From Chloroflexota bacterium (GTDB lineage Bacteria > Chloroflexota > Anaerolineae > Aggregatilineales > J027), in the NCBI GenBank assembly GCA_024434115.1, contig QMIT01000003.1:345282-409281 (forward strand): a stretch of 64,000 nt of DNA, written 5' to 3'. The notes under the pieces are model-generated. The model had not been told where the DNA came from. It was given only the letters and a program-made list of their open reading frames with translations, and made no database searches. The first letter of the stretch is position 1. The number at the start of each line of letters is the position of its first letter. The translations under genes and the position numbers were made by a program. Shown piece by piece: positions 34,097 through 44,600 of this stretch.

Positions 34097-34654
34097 ATGA
34101 CCAGCTCCCTACACCCCGACATGCCAGATTTGCAGAAGGCCTTTGATTTCACTGATGAGGATTTGCAGGCTAATCACAATAGTTGGATTACTGAACAGCA
34201 GAAGGCAAAGGCGCTAACCCGTGCCAGCGATTATGCTTGGCTTGCAAGAGCAGGTTGGGCACTATTTGGCATTCTTGTATTAGCCACTCTAATCTCCAAG
34301 CTGCCTTTTGCCGTTATGATTTCGTGTCTTATAGTAAACATACCTTTGACGTTTGAGGGTTTTGTCTTGCGACGCAGAACCATAACCAATTTGAATCGGA
34401 CGCAGATCAAGATAGTCGAGGGATACAGCGTGCTGTATTTCAATAAATTCAAGCACTATAGTCTTTTTCATTGGAGATGGCGTAATCCTGAAACACATGG
34501 TTCGGCCCGTTGTTTTCTGGAAATTCAGGGAAGTGACGGCGTAAAATTCAACATCACCATTCCCCAATATCATGCTTTACGTGATCTGCAACCTTACAAA
34601 GTTTTCTACTTGCCTGCTGGCAAGCATATCCTCTCCATTGAGCCACTTTTCTAA
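34097..34654 (+). CDS. Hypothetical membrane protein, 185 aa
   Basis: Two adjacent hydrophobic segments (about 47-66 and 70-90: WLARAGWALFGILVLATLI and LPFAVMISCLIVNIPLTF) sit between a soluble N-terminus and a C-terminal cytoplasmic domain of about 95 residues. The ending YKVFYLPAGKHILSIEPLF is a pattern that I associate with Chloroflexi membrane proteins of unknown role. SD AGGACAC precedes the ATG. It is more AT-rich than average and divergent from the LysR gene, so it may be its target. Confidence 0.7.
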   Translation: MTSSLHPDMPDLQKAFDFTDEDLQANHNSWITEQQKAKALTRASDYAWLARAGWALFGILVLATLISKLPFAVMISCLIVNIPLTFEGFVLRRRTITNLNRTQIKIVEGYSVLYFNKFKHYSLFHWRWRNPETHGSARCFLEIQGSDGVKFNITIPQYHALRDLQPYKVFYLPAGKHILSIEPLF

Positions 34655-34798
34655 TCCAGTCAGCTAGTCGTCAGCAACTCGCCTATACCCCGCCGAGCAG
34701 ACACACGCTAATCTCCCAAACCTAAGACAAACATAAACGTAGAGTCATAGTAGAATTACCATAGGGCGGGAATCAGCTTTATTTATCAGCAATTTCCG

Positions 34799-34837
34799 TG
34801 TTTCAAATCCGGCATGGCATGTTTCAAAATTGTTTCA
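34799..34837 (+). promoter_or_regulatory. Three TGTTTCA direct repeats upstream of the surface operon
   Basis: TGTTTCA occurs at 34799, 34820 and 34831 (the first two extended to TGTTTCAAA), spaced 21 and 11 nt, close to two and one DNA helical turns. The last copy ends 14 nt before a good -35. This looks like an activator array. The rest of the 34655-34935 gap holds only the promoter below. Confidence 0.5.
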
Positions 34838-34851
34838 CGGCTGACACCCCA

Positions 34852-34880
34852 TTGTAACAGACGGGTGATACGGTTATACA
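34852..34880 (+). promoter_or_regulatory. Promoter of the Yip1-ABC-TIG operon
   Basis: TTGTAA and TATACA are separated by exactly 17 nt and lie 55 nt upstream of the ATG at 34936. Confidence 0.55.
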
Positions 34881-34935
34881 TGCCATAACAGGACATGCTC
34901 TCATTCATCATTTAGCCAATCCATAGGAAGTGGTT

Positions 34936-35988
34936 ATGGCTTCAACCAAAACCCAGCAACCCATCACCGAACTCGACGAACAACCCAAAATTCCTCGTCG
35001 GCAAATCCAGACCGCTGAACCGCGTGAATTGCAGCTAACCGAGCAGGTCACCCGCCGTTCGCTGGTCAATCAAATTGGCACAGCCCTGATGCAGCCCGCC
35101 AATTTTTATCGCACCCTACCCGCCAGCCACACCTCACGCCAATGGGTATGGATCGGCTTGTTGATTATGGCACTGATCGGCTTTAGTGCTGTGCGATATG
35201 ACACGCTCAAAACCTCCGGAACAACGGCTACCGATACCGGAACCCCCATTGATGGCGAGATACCGCTTGATGCCGGCGGGGGCAAAGGGGGCGGAGGCGG
35301 TATTGATTTTGGCGGTATACCGTCGGATGTTGGTGGAACACCCACTGAAACTACCGAAACCGAAGCCACACCAGAGGAAATTACCGCCAAGTGGTCAATT
35401 GCCCTCGAAGCGGCGGGGGAGATTGTGCTGCAATGGATCATCATCTCGATTTTGCTGATTGAGGTGTCGCTGCTCCGGGGTCGCAAACCGAAAATGGGTC
35501 ACAACTGGCAAATAGCGATTTATTCCAGCCTGCCTCTCGCGTTGATGGCAGCCCTGCAACTGGCGTACTATTACGCGGGTGGCAAAGTCGGCGAAGAAGG
35601 GTTATCCGGGCTGATTGACCAATGGAAAGGGTATGCCGACCTCTCCGAGTTTCAGAAAAATGTAGCCTATTCCCTGTCTACCCGTCTGACATTATTTTGG
35701 TTGTGGAGTTTGAGTCTGCTCTATCTTGGCGCACGCTACGGCCTCAAAGGGCGCACATGGTCGGCTACATTGGTCGTCCTAATTTGGGCGGGTGTATTGG
35801 TGGTTGGGCCAGTGGTAGCGGGCTGGGTCGAAGCGCCCAAAGATGAGACTCAAACTGAGATAGTGCCGGGTGAGATACCCTTTGATCCAAGCCTCCAACC
35901 CAGTGACCCATCCTTAGATGGAGGTGGGGATGAATCCGTACCCGAAACACCATCCGAACAGCCGCCGCGTGCGCCGATGAAAGGCTAG
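34936..35988 (+). CDS. Yip1-like polytopic membrane protein
   Basis: 350 residues from ATG 34936 with SD AGGAAG 5-6 nt upstream. A basic soluble N-terminus is followed by a first span (VWIGLLIMALIGFSAV), an external Gly/Thr/Pro-rich loop (about 92-150), then four or more spans (IVLQWIIISILLIEVSLL, IYSSLPLALMAALQLAYYYA, LTLFWLWSLSLLYLGA, ATLVVLIWAGVLVVGPVVA) and an acidic, Pro-rich tail. The hydrophobic spacing recalls the Yip1 domain family, but this is a weak match. It heads an operon with an ABC ATPase 9 nt downstream. Confidence 0.7.
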   Translation: MASTKTQQPITELDEQPKIPRRQIQTAEPRELQLTEQVTRRSLVNQIGTALMQPANFYRTLPASHTSRQWVWIGLLIMALIGFSAVRYDTLKTSGTTATDTGTPIDGEIPLDAGGGKGGGGGIDFGGIPSDVGGTPTETTETEATPEEITAKWSIALEAAGEIVLQWIIISILLIEVSLLRGRKPKMGHNWQIAIYSSLPLALMAALQLAYYYAGGKVGEEGLSGLIDQWKGYADLSEFQKNVAYSLSTRLTLFWLWSLSLLYLGARYGLKGRTWSATLVVLIWAGVLVVGPVVAGWVEAPKDETQTEIVPGEIPFDPSLQPSDPSLDGGGDESVPETPSEQPPRAPMKG

Positions 35989-35996
35989 GCTATCCG

Positions 35997-36752
35997 ATGG
36001 CAAATCATAACGGCAATCATCGCAATGGGTCAGCCCCCTATATCAGTGGTTACGGTCTGCGCAAGCACTTTAAGCTGGGTGGGCAGGTGGTTCGGGCATT
36101 GGATGGAGTAGATGTTGAAATTCCGAAAGGGCAGTTTATCGCCATTATGGGGCCAAGTGGCTCTGGCAAAAGCACCCTGCTGTATGTGATGGGTGGCCTA
36201 GACCGACCTACTGGCGGCGAGGTCAGTGTCGGAAATAAATACTTGCACAGCATGAATGCTGATGAATTGGCCCGTTTTCGGCGGGAAAGCATCGGGTTCA
36301 TCTTCCAGCAGTTTCATCTCGTGCCAACCCTGACCGCGCTGGAAAATGTGGCGCTGCCGGGGGTGTTCGCAGGTATACCACGTGAGGTGCGCGAAAAACG
36401 GGCACGTCAACTGCTCAATACGCTTGGCATGGGGGAACGACTTGAGCACAAACCCTCCCAGCTTTCCGGCGGTCAACAACAGCGGGTGGCGATTGCGCGG
36501 GCTTTGTTTAATAACCCGCCGATTATCATGGGCGATGAACCCACTGGGGCGCTCGATAGCAAGACCGGCCAAACCGTGATGAACCTACTGCGCTGGCTGG
36601 CAACACGACAGGGTAAAACGGTTGTGTTGGTAACCCATGATGCTGGGGTCGCCAGTTACGCAGATCGTCTATTGCATCTAAAAGATGGGCGCATTGTCGA
36701 GGATATTCCCGCCGCCCAGCAGGAGATAGAAGACCTCCATGTCATTCGTTAA
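35997..36752 (+). CDS. ABC transporter ATP-binding protein, MacB/LolD type
   Basis: 251 residues. Walker A GPSGSGKST, Q-loop FIFQQFHLVPTLTALENVALP (typical of MacB/LolD), signature LSGGQQQRVAIARALF, Walker B IIMGDEPTGALD and the H-loop VTHD. It should pair with the FtsX/MacB-type permease at 39102-40391. Such systems move molecules or perform mechanical work on the cell envelope rather than import. Its 3' end overlaps the next gene by 14 nt. Confidence 0.94.
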   Translation: MANHNGNHRNGSAPYISGYGLRKHFKLGGQVVRALDGVDVEIPKGQFIAIMGPSGSGKSTLLYVMGGLDRPTGGEVSVGNKYLHSMNADELARFRRESIGFIFQQFHLVPTLTALENVALPGVFAGIPREVREKRARQLLNTLGMGERLEHKPSQLSGGQQQRVAIARALFNNPPIIMGDEPTGALDSKTGQTVMNLLRWLATRQGKTVVLVTHDAGVASYADRLLHLKDGRIVEDIPAAQQEIEDLHVIR

Positions 36753-39096
36753 ATCGCTAAAAATCCAACTGATAGCGGCGCTACTCATTCTGTCCCTGCT
36801 GATTGTGATTGGGGTGGGTGTCTCAAATTCTGATAGTGTAGCGGCCCAAGATGGGGTACAAGCCTCGGCCACCCCTGCGATGGTCGTCAACCGCGCCGAA
36901 CCATCCCAAATTACCGTAGGTGGTTCGCAGCCTGCCTATATGTCCATTTTTGGGTCAGGTTTCAGCGCGTCCACCTCAGTGCAGTTGATGGGTTATGGAG
37001 CACTGCCGACCCAACTGATTGATAATGGGTCGCTGGTGGTCTCATTCCCCGGCAATATCAACCCCGGTCAATATGTCATTCAAATTTCGGACCCGGTTGG
37101 GGGTATCGTGACATGGCCTACCCCCATAACAATCCAAGTCGCGCCGACAGCAACGCCAACCAATACGCCGCCCCAACCGATCTTTGTGACACGCGCCGAG
37201 CCTTCCCAAGTCATGGCGGGTCAAGGCGGCACACTCTCGGTTATCGGGGGTAATTTCACCAATACCACCGTCATCCGTCTGGTAGGGGTTGGCTTGCTCA
37301 CCACAACTTTTATCAACAGCGGCGCGTTAACGGCACCATTGCCCACTACCCTGCTGCCGGGGGTCTATAATGTGGAGGTCAGCGACCCATTGGGTGGGAC
37401 ACAATATGCCCCGAACGGGCTTACCGTGCTTCCAGTCCCACCAACCGCCGCGCCAACCAATACCCCTGCGCCACCAACGCCTACCCTTGAACCATCCGCA
37501 ACGCCGCAGCCCGCCACCCCCATTCCGGGTCAACCTTCGCTTTTGGCGCGTAATTTCTCGGTCAGTCCGGCGACCATCGCTCCGGGTGGCACGGTAACAC
37601 TCAATTTTGAAGTGGTCAATCAGGGCAATCGCGCCGCACAGGGGGTCTCGGTAGCAGTAGATTCGGGCGGTAAGTTTGTCCCCGCAAATGGTCAGGCGAC
37701 GGCGACCTTACCAGATATTCCAGTTGGTGGACGGGTGAATGTCACCTTGATGGCGGTTGCGGCGATGGATACCCCTGCTGGCCCAATCAGCATTCCCGTT
37801 ACGATGGCCTACCGGGATTTCAGCGGCGAGAATTACACCAGTAAAGCCAGTTTGAGTGTTAATGTCGAAGAGGCTGGAGAATCGTCACAGGTCGTGATGT
37901 CCAGCTACAATGTCGAGCCAAATCCGGTTGAACCGGGTAAGCCTGTTACGATGGCTGTGCATATCACCAATTCTGGCAACAAAAAGGCCCTACAGGTGCT
38001 GCTGCGGGTATCGGGCAGCGAAAATGTATTGCTGGCCGGGCCAAATGGCGACAGCTTCCCCATCGGTGATCTTGACGCGGGCGAATCGGTTGAACTCGAA
38101 CTGTCCTTGATTGTGCGCCCTGACGCTAAATCCGGCCCACAATCCCAGCCGTTCACCATTAGCTATCTTCAAGATGGTGAGGCCCAACAAGCCGCTGGCA
38201 GCATGACGGTTGAGGTGCGGCCTGTGGTCGCCACCATGCCCCTGATGCTGTTGGAATCGTATGACTATGGCAAGGATATTCTGGAACCGGGTGAACAGTT
38301 CACCCTCAATCTCGATTTAAAAAATGTCGGCAGTGGCGACGCGACAGAACTGGTAGTCGTCTTTGGGACAGTCGAATCCAGTGGTGATTCGGGTGGCGGC
38401 ACACCCACAAGTGGAGGTGGCACGACGACCACCCCCAGCACGACCTTTGCCCCAGTCGGTTCAGGCGGCACACAATATATCGGCACAATTGAAGCCAATG
38501 GTGAGGGGAAGGCCATCTCGCAGGACTTCATCGTCAACGGCACGACGACAAGTGGCGTCTACAGCCTGCCTGTCACCGTGCGCTACAAGAAACCCGATGG
38601 TACGACTGCCCAAGATAATTTGCGGGCGATTGTGGTGGTAGTTGCTCCGCCAAATTTGAATATCACCTTGCAAAGCCCTGTACCCGAACAGGTCAATGTG
38701 GGCGAACCGCTGCCGATTGGTTTGACCATCAAAAATCTTGGCACTAAGGTGGTCAATTTCACGAATGTCACGTTCGAGGCGGAAAACGCCGATGTGATGG
38801 ACGTGGCGGAGGTTTTTATCGGGCCAGTCAAAGGTGATGAAGAAACCACCTTTGGGTCGGCGTTTGCCCCTAGCAGCGAAGGCCATGTCAAAATCACCGT
38901 GACCATCTACTATCTGAACGACCTTAACCAAGAAGTAAGCATCGTGCAGACCTATGAGACCGAAGCCGTGACACCACCGCCTATGCCGGAGGATAACGGC
39001 GGTTTCCCAATGGATCCCACCCCCACGCCAGAGCAGGAAGAAGAGGATGCCTCTTTGGGGGATGTTATCTTGGGTTTCCTCGGTCTAGGGAGTTAA
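36739..39096 (+). CDS. Exported TIG/CARDB-repeat protein
   Basis: 785 residues. An N-terminal hydrophobic segment (about 8-27) acts as signal peptide or anchor. Two TIG/IPT-type Ig domains begin at VVNRAEPSQITVGGSQPAYM and VTRAEPSQVMAGQGG; two Thr/Pro linkers (ATPTNTPPQP and APTNTPAPPTPTLEPSATPQ) follow them. Then several CARDB-like domains, typified by SVSPATIAPGGTVTLNFEVV and NVEPNPVEPGKPVTMAVHIT, with a Ser/Gly/Thr insert (around 545-565). It ends in an acidic tail and a short hydrophobic end (VILGFLGLG). It is probably an extracellular stalk or ligand-binding partner of the ABC unit that surrounds it. Confidence 0.85.
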   Translation: MSFVKSLKIQLIAALLILSLLIVIGVGVSNSDSVAAQDGVQASATPAMVVNRAEPSQITVGGSQPAYMSIFGSGFSASTSVQLMGYGALPTQLIDNGSLVVSFPGNINPGQYVIQISDPVGGIVTWPTPITIQVAPTATPTNTPPQPIFVTRAEPSQVMAGQGGTLSVIGGNFTNTTVIRLVGVGLLTTTFINSGALTAPLPTTLLPGVYNVEVSDPLGGTQYAPNGLTVLPVPPTAAPTNTPAPPTPTLEPSATPQPATPIPGQPSLLARNFSVSPATIAPGGTVTLNFEVVNQGNRAAQGVSVAVDSGGKFVPANGQATATLPDIPVGGRVNVTLMAVAAMDTPAGPISIPVTMAYRDFSGENYTSKASLSVNVEEAGESSQVVMSSYNVEPNPVEPGKPVTMAVHITNSGNKKALQVLLRVSGSENVLLAGPNGDSFPIGDLDAGESVELELSLIVRPDAKSGPQSQPFTISYLQDGEAQQAAGSMTVEVRPVVATMPLMLLESYDYGKDILEPGEQFTLNLDLKNVGSGDATELVVVFGTVESSGDSGGGTPTSGGGTTTTPSTTFAPVGSGGTQYIGTIEANGEGKAISQDFIVNGTTTSGVYSLPVTVRYKKPDGTTAQDNLRAIVVVVAPPNLNITLQSPVPEQVNVGEPLPIGLTIKNLGTKVVNFTNVTFEAENADVMDVAEVFIGPVKGDEETTFGSAFAPSSEGHVKITVTIYYLNDLNQEVSIVQTYETEAVTPPPMPEDNGGFPMDPTPTPEQEEEDASLGDVILGFLGLGS

Positions 39097-39101
39097 GCGC
39101 C

Positions 39102-40391
39102 ATGTTTTCCGAACTGGCAGGTCTGGCGATTGGCAATCTCTTTCGGGCACGGGCGCGGTTGGTGATGACGGCGGGTGGTGTAGTCGTCGGGACAAGCGCG
39201 GTCATCTTGCTGGTCGCGCTGACCTTTGGCTTGCAACGTTCGGCTGAGGCAGGCATTGGGAACAGCAGTGCCGTCACCGAGATTCAGGTCTATCCCAGTT
39301 GGGAAATTCCACCGGGGCAGTCACCCGAAGATATGCCCCAACTGAATCTCGAAACCGTTCAGAAATTGTGGCGTATCCCCGGCGTGGCGGCAGTTATCCC
39401 AATGGTCAATTTGCAGGTCGGTGGTGATTTAATGTCCGGTGATTACATCGCGGGGGCGAATATCGTCGGGCTAGACCCACGCCTGCTGCCGTATCTTGGC
39501 ATCACATTGGAGCAAGGCACACTGTCTTTACAACCGGGGGAGATGATCGTCGGCCCGTATATCGGCGAGAATTTTTTTGACCCCACCAGCGAATTTTATG
39601 AACCCGTCCAAGTAGATGTCTATAACACCCCGCTCAAATTCCGCGTCACCAATTGGAACAACGGCACGGAACTGAAAAAGGACATCAAAGTGTCCGGCAC
39701 GTTTGCGGCAGGCACGAGCTTTGACTACACCATCTTCATGAATGTGAATGATATTATCGGCTATAACGAATGGGCCTCCGGTCAAGAAACCGACCCTGAG
39801 ACCTTTACGTTTGGTCAGGTGCTCGTCCGGGCCGACAGCCGCGAAACCACGATTGATGTGACTAACGCCATCAAAGATTTGGGCCTCAATGCCTACAGCA
39901 TGGGTGAATTTTTGGGGCAGATGAACAACTTCTTTCGCACTATGCGCCTGATTCTCGGCGGTGTGGGTGGGGTTGCCCTGTTGGTGGCGGCTTTTGGGGT
40001 CGCCAACACGATGACAATGGCGATCCTTGAACGCACCAAAGAAATCGGCCTGATGAAAGCGATTGGCGCGACTGACCGCGACGTGCTGACCGTCTTTCTC
40101 ATCGAATCCGGCTTGGTAGGATTGGCAGGCGGGGTAGTCGGCGTCATCCTGTCGTTCATTTTACGGCGGGTGATTAATCAGGCAGTTGCTAATGCACCAA
40201 CAGGTGAGGATAGTGTCACCAATTTTCTGCCATTTAATACCTCCCAGATAGGCGGCAATCTCATCATCATCCCGACTGACCTATGGCTGTTTGCGATTGT
40301 GTTGGCGACATTGGTTGGCTTGGGGGCGGGGTTGTTCCCTTCGCTACGTGCAGCCCGACTCTCGCCTGTGATCGCCTTAAAGCAGGAATAA
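39102..40391 (+). CDS. ABC transporter permease, MacB/FtsX type
   Basis: 429 residues. MacB-type order: an N-terminal span (LVMTAGGVVVGTSAVILLVAL), a large extracellular region (about 50-280) and three C-terminal spans (GGVGGVALLVAAFGVANTMT, LVGLAGGVVGVILSFIL, LWLFAIVLATLVGLGAGLFP). It contains ERTKEIGLMKAIGATDRDVL and ends SLRAARLSPVIALKQE, both conserved in the family. It is 5 nt downstream of the exported protein, so the four genes from 34936 form one operon. Confidence 0.92.
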   Translation: MFSELAGLAIGNLFRARARLVMTAGGVVVGTSAVILLVALTFGLQRSAEAGIGNSSAVTEIQVYPSWEIPPGQSPEDMPQLNLETVQKLWRIPGVAAVIPMVNLQVGGDLMSGDYIAGANIVGLDPRLLPYLGITLEQGTLSLQPGEMIVGPYIGENFFDPTSEFYEPVQVDVYNTPLKFRVTNWNNGTELKKDIKVSGTFAAGTSFDYTIFMNVNDIIGYNEWASGQETDPETFTFGQVLVRADSRETTIDVTNAIKDLGLNAYSMGEFLGQMNNFFRTMRLILGGVGGVALLVAAFGVANTMTMAILERTKEIGLMKAIGATDRDVLTVFLIESGLVGLAGGVVGVILSFILRRVINQAVANAPTGEDSVTNFLPFNTSQIGGNLIIIPTDLWLFAIVLATLVGLGAGLFPSLRAARLSPVIALKQE

Positions 40392-40474
40392 ATCGCCGAA
40401 TGCCCTCTGTGCTACACTGATGAGTAGACGGGGGGCTAGTTTTCCAAAATCTGCCCTCAAGGAGACGATCCAAC

Positions 40475-41560
40475 ATGCGCTTCCTTAAATACAAAATTAC
40501 TGCCTGCTTTTTAATAACGTTGCTTGCTGCATTGCTTCCCAATTACAACTCCAAAGCGCAGTCGCCATCAGATTTTCCCGTAGTGGCCTCAACCGAGCTA
40601 TTTCCCTTCGACGACGTAGATTTTTTCTCCAACGACTTGCATTATTATTTCAAGTTCGGTTTCGTGAAAGACATTATTGATACTGTAAACCCTAGATATG
40701 TCTTTAGTTCAGCACAACCCGGATGGTCAATCGCAGGATGGTCATCAGAAAGCTCATACTTGGCTTTTATTGATGACCAAGGCCCATGCCTTGAGAATGA
40801 ATTTGAGGGCAACCTTGTACTGTTCAGCACCGATACTGAGGAAATTATACGTATCTGTGTTCCATCTATGAGTAAATATGCGGAGCTACAGTGGTCTCCC
40901 TTTGATGAGTACCATCTTGCCATATTTGAAGAAGACCAACTCCAAATATTTGATATCAGAACGCAAGTATCTATACCTTTTACTCTTCCGGATGAAATTG
41001 ATCTGAATGATCTGGATCAATTGGTCGGATATGGAAATTATCTTTGGAGTCCAGAAACAAATCTTCCGGTGGCTCGGGTTAATCTAAGAGCTTTTGGCAA
41101 TTCCAATATGCTTTCCGCGTCTGAATTTGAGATATGTTCCACCCGATGTGTTACTTTACTTGATACCCTTGAGAATGCTCCCAATAGTGGGGCTGTTTTT
41201 GGCTCAAGCCTCTGGAAACATTGGCTTACTTGGGGAGTGTACGAATTTACGGGTGGCATTCCATACACGGGGGATATAAATTCCATCAATCAGATAAACG
41301 ATGCGGTCATCTACATGACAGATTTGAGAACCTTAGATACCCAAACTTTGTTTCGTTTCTCAAGTCTTAATTTGAGTGGGTTGAGAGTAAGTTCACTGGG
41401 TTGGTCGCCAAATGGAAAAACAATCTCACTTCCTCTTGGCAGTATAGACCTTCAAGACGAGGTAGGCATTGATGAAACACCATTTTTCGATACAGGGTCT
41501 TTACTGCTGCATTTAGATTGGCCTGCCCCTCCCGACGATAACCCTACAGGTGAACAATAA
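40475..41560 (+). CDS. Secreted propeller-like hypothetical protein
   Basis: 361 residues with a signal peptide (KITACFLITLLAALLPNYNS, then KAQS). The mature part has repeated 'WS..S..L' and 'LGWSPNGKTISL' elements typical of WD40-like or TolB-like beta propellers, and few charged helices. It is noticeably AT-rich compared with the flanking genes. SD AAGGAG is about 12 nt upstream. It is probably independent of the ABC operon. Function is unknown. Confidence 0.7.
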   Translation: MRFLKYKITACFLITLLAALLPNYNSKAQSPSDFPVVASTELFPFDDVDFFSNDLHYYFKFGFVKDIIDTVNPRYVFSSAQPGWSIAGWSSESSYLAFIDDQGPCLENEFEGNLVLFSTDTEEIIRICVPSMSKYAELQWSPFDEYHLAIFEEDQLQIFDIRTQVSIPFTLPDEIDLNDLDQLVGYGNYLWSPETNLPVARVNLRAFGNSNMLSASEFEICSTRCVTLLDTLENAPNSGAVFGSSLWKHWLTWGVYEFTGGIPYTGDINSINQINDAVIYMTDLRTLDTQTLFRFSSLNLSGLRVSSLGWSPNGKTISLPLGSIDLQDEVGIDETPFFDTGSLLLHLDWPAPPDDNPTGEQ

Positions 41561-41693
41561 TGTCAATACATGGGAACACGACACCACAAACCAGCGTTTT
41601 AGTTGCAGGGGATATTTCCGGTTCCTTTGCTTAAATCCAATATCCTAGCAATGGAGCATTACGCTTATTCTAAGTTAGTGAGGAGAAATCGAT

Positions 41694-44600
41694 TTGACAC
41701 GCAAAGCCTTGTTATTTGCCCTGCTGGTGGTCAGCCTTATCACCAGCGCGTTGACAGGCGTCAATCCGACTCCTGTTCATTCGCAAGACGGCGGAGGAAC
41801 GGACATCCCCCCGCAGGTCATTGATGTTTGGCCTCTGCCCGGCGTCGAAATGGCAGCCAATAATCCCCTAACCATCACCTTTGACCAAGCGATGGATCAG
41901 GCCAGTGTGGTATCCGCCCTGACCTTTGACCCTGCCATTGAAGGCAGTCTCACATGGGCCGACCCGCGTACCGTCGCCTTTATCCCGTCGGCATCATGGC
42001 CTACTGGGATGGAATATGCCGTTACGATAGGTACGGGGGCGACAACTACTGGCGGAACTCCCTTCACCGACCCCTACAGTTTTAACATCAAGACGGTTGG
42101 CCCACTCGAAGTTTCGACGGTCATTCCCGAAGATGGCTCAACGGGTATTTCTGCCGATTCCACTATCCTCGTCACCTTCAATCGCCCAGTTGTGCCATTG
42201 GTGACAACGAGCGAAATGGGTGATTTGCCCGTCCCGATCACCATCACCCCCGCGATTGACGGCAAAGGTGAATGGCTCAACACCGCCATTTATCAATTTA
42301 CACCATCCGTCCCCTTGCAAGGTGGCACCACCTATACCGTCACGGTTGCCAGTGGTTTAACTAGCGTAGATGGCGCGGTCTTGGCGGAGGATTTTTCGTG
42401 GTCATTCAGCACCCTGCCGCCACAAATTTTGAGTTTGTCGCCGTCGGTGAATCAAGAAACAGTCCGACTGGAATCGCCGATTGTGGTGACGTTTAGCCAA
42501 CCGATGGATAAACCCTCTACCGAAGCGGCTTTCTCGGTGATTCAAGCCTTTACCTCGAATCCTCCTATCGCGGGTTCGATTACGTGGAATGAGGACGCCA
42601 CCCAGTTGACCTTCACGCCCGCCGAAAACCTGAACATTGCCAGTGCCTATCAAGTCATCATTAAACCGACGGCGATGAGCGCGTCTGGTGAGGCCATGCT
42701 TGATCTTTCGACGGCCTTTGGAAATGCTGAAGGGTATATCTTCTATACCGTGCCCTATCCCGGTATAGATTCGACCTATCCCGAAAATGGTGATTTGGGT
42801 GTCTCCCCCGGCTATGGAGCGACGATTTACTTTGTCTCGCCCATGAACACTGAAACGCTTGAGGGCAAGATTCAGATTGACCCCGAACCTGAGACTTGGA
42901 CGCCTGAAGTACGCGGCAACCAAACCCTTTCGATTAATTTCGCCTCCAAACCGCTAACCCAGTACACCATTACCCTTTTGGCGGGGGCGGAGGATGTCTA
43001 CGGCAACCCGATTGCTAATGACTTCACCTTTACCTATCGCACCACCGATATTCCGGTCTGGGCCACCCCCATCACCAGCTACAATGATGTGATTGTAACG
43101 GGGGCGTATCGAGAAAATACCACTATTGCGATGTCGGTCAGCGGCAAACCGAGTGTGTCGTTTAATCTCTATCGTCTCGACATCAACCTGTTAGAATCCG
43201 CCGTCGAATATTACAGCGATACACGTCCTGCTTGGGAATCGAGCGACAATCTGCTGCGCTCATGGACACAAACGTTCGACTCCAATGGTTTTCAGGGCAT
43301 TGCCCGTGAAGTCTATCTGGCTTCCGAGCAAGGCGGTCAATTAGCCCCCGGTCTCTATTGGCTCACCATCACTGACGAAAGTAGCAGCTACCCCTCTACC
43401 TACGATCAGGTATTGGCAGTCGTCAATGCGGGCGTAACCTTCAAGCGCGGCCCAGAGGAAGGTTTTATCTGGGTCACGGATATGCAAACGGGTGCTCCTG
43501 TCGCCGATACTACGGTCTCGGTCTATTATCTTGGTGAGCAAATTGGACGAGGTCAAACGGATTCTGATGGGGTTTTTCGCGCTCCGATAGCTGCTTCCCT
43601 TAATGACGAGTTCATCAGTGTGGTTGCAGAAGGAGCGGGTGCATATGGCGTATGGTATGGCTGGAATGGAGGCGAACCCCCAACCCGTTCAGGTTATGTC
43701 TATACTGACCGCCCAATTTATCGCCCCGGTGAAACGCTCTATTTCCGGGGGGTCATTCGCAACAAAGACGATATGACCTACAGCGTGCCCAATGTGCGCT
43801 CCGTGACGGTACAGGCCGAAATTGGCTATGACGGGGTGTATATCTTTGACGGTAAAGTTGAAGTCTCGGAATATGGAACGTTTAGCGGCGAAATCCAAAT
43901 CCCCGAAGATGCCCAACTCGGTGACGGCTATATCAACGTCATGCCAGATACCCCCGACGAAAATGGCAATCTCATTTATTATGGCAGCGTCTACTTCACA
44001 GTGGCCGAATTCCGCGTGCCTGAATATGAAGTCAGCGTCACTGCCCAACAAGACGAAATCTTTCAAGGCGATCCCTTGAGCGCGATTGCCAAGTCCAGCT
44101 ACTATTTTGGCGGTGCGGTCAGCAATGCTCAGGTTAGTTGGTATGCCTATGGCGATCTGGCCTATTTCAACTATACCGGGCCGGGACGCTACTCGTTCTA
44201 TAACGATGAATGGGAATACTACTACTATCAATATATTGGTGAGGGCACAGGCGTGACGGACGGCAATGGCGAATTTGTCATCCAGACCGATTCCACACGA
44301 ACCGATGCAGGTGCCCCACTCAATATCACGGTTGAGGCGACGGTGACGGATGAGAGTAATCAGGCCATCAGCAGTCGCACGACGGTTCTGGCTCACCCTG
44401 CCAATATCTATGTCGGTACGGCAACCAATCAATATTTTGGCTATGAGAAAGAGCCGATTACGATTGATCTGATCGCCGTTACTCCCGATAGTGAACCGAT
44501 TGCCGATAAACGCTTGGATATTGAAGTGATCGAACAACGCTGGGTACAAGTGCCCGATTCGACACAGTTCGGCGTGTACTATTGGCAGCAGGAAGAAATC

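Noticed and set aside
42402-44549. Long minus-strand frames (173 and 286 residues) opposite the macroglobulin gene
   Set aside because: These are shadows of the repetitive coding sequence on the plus strand, with no SD and low-complexity translations.
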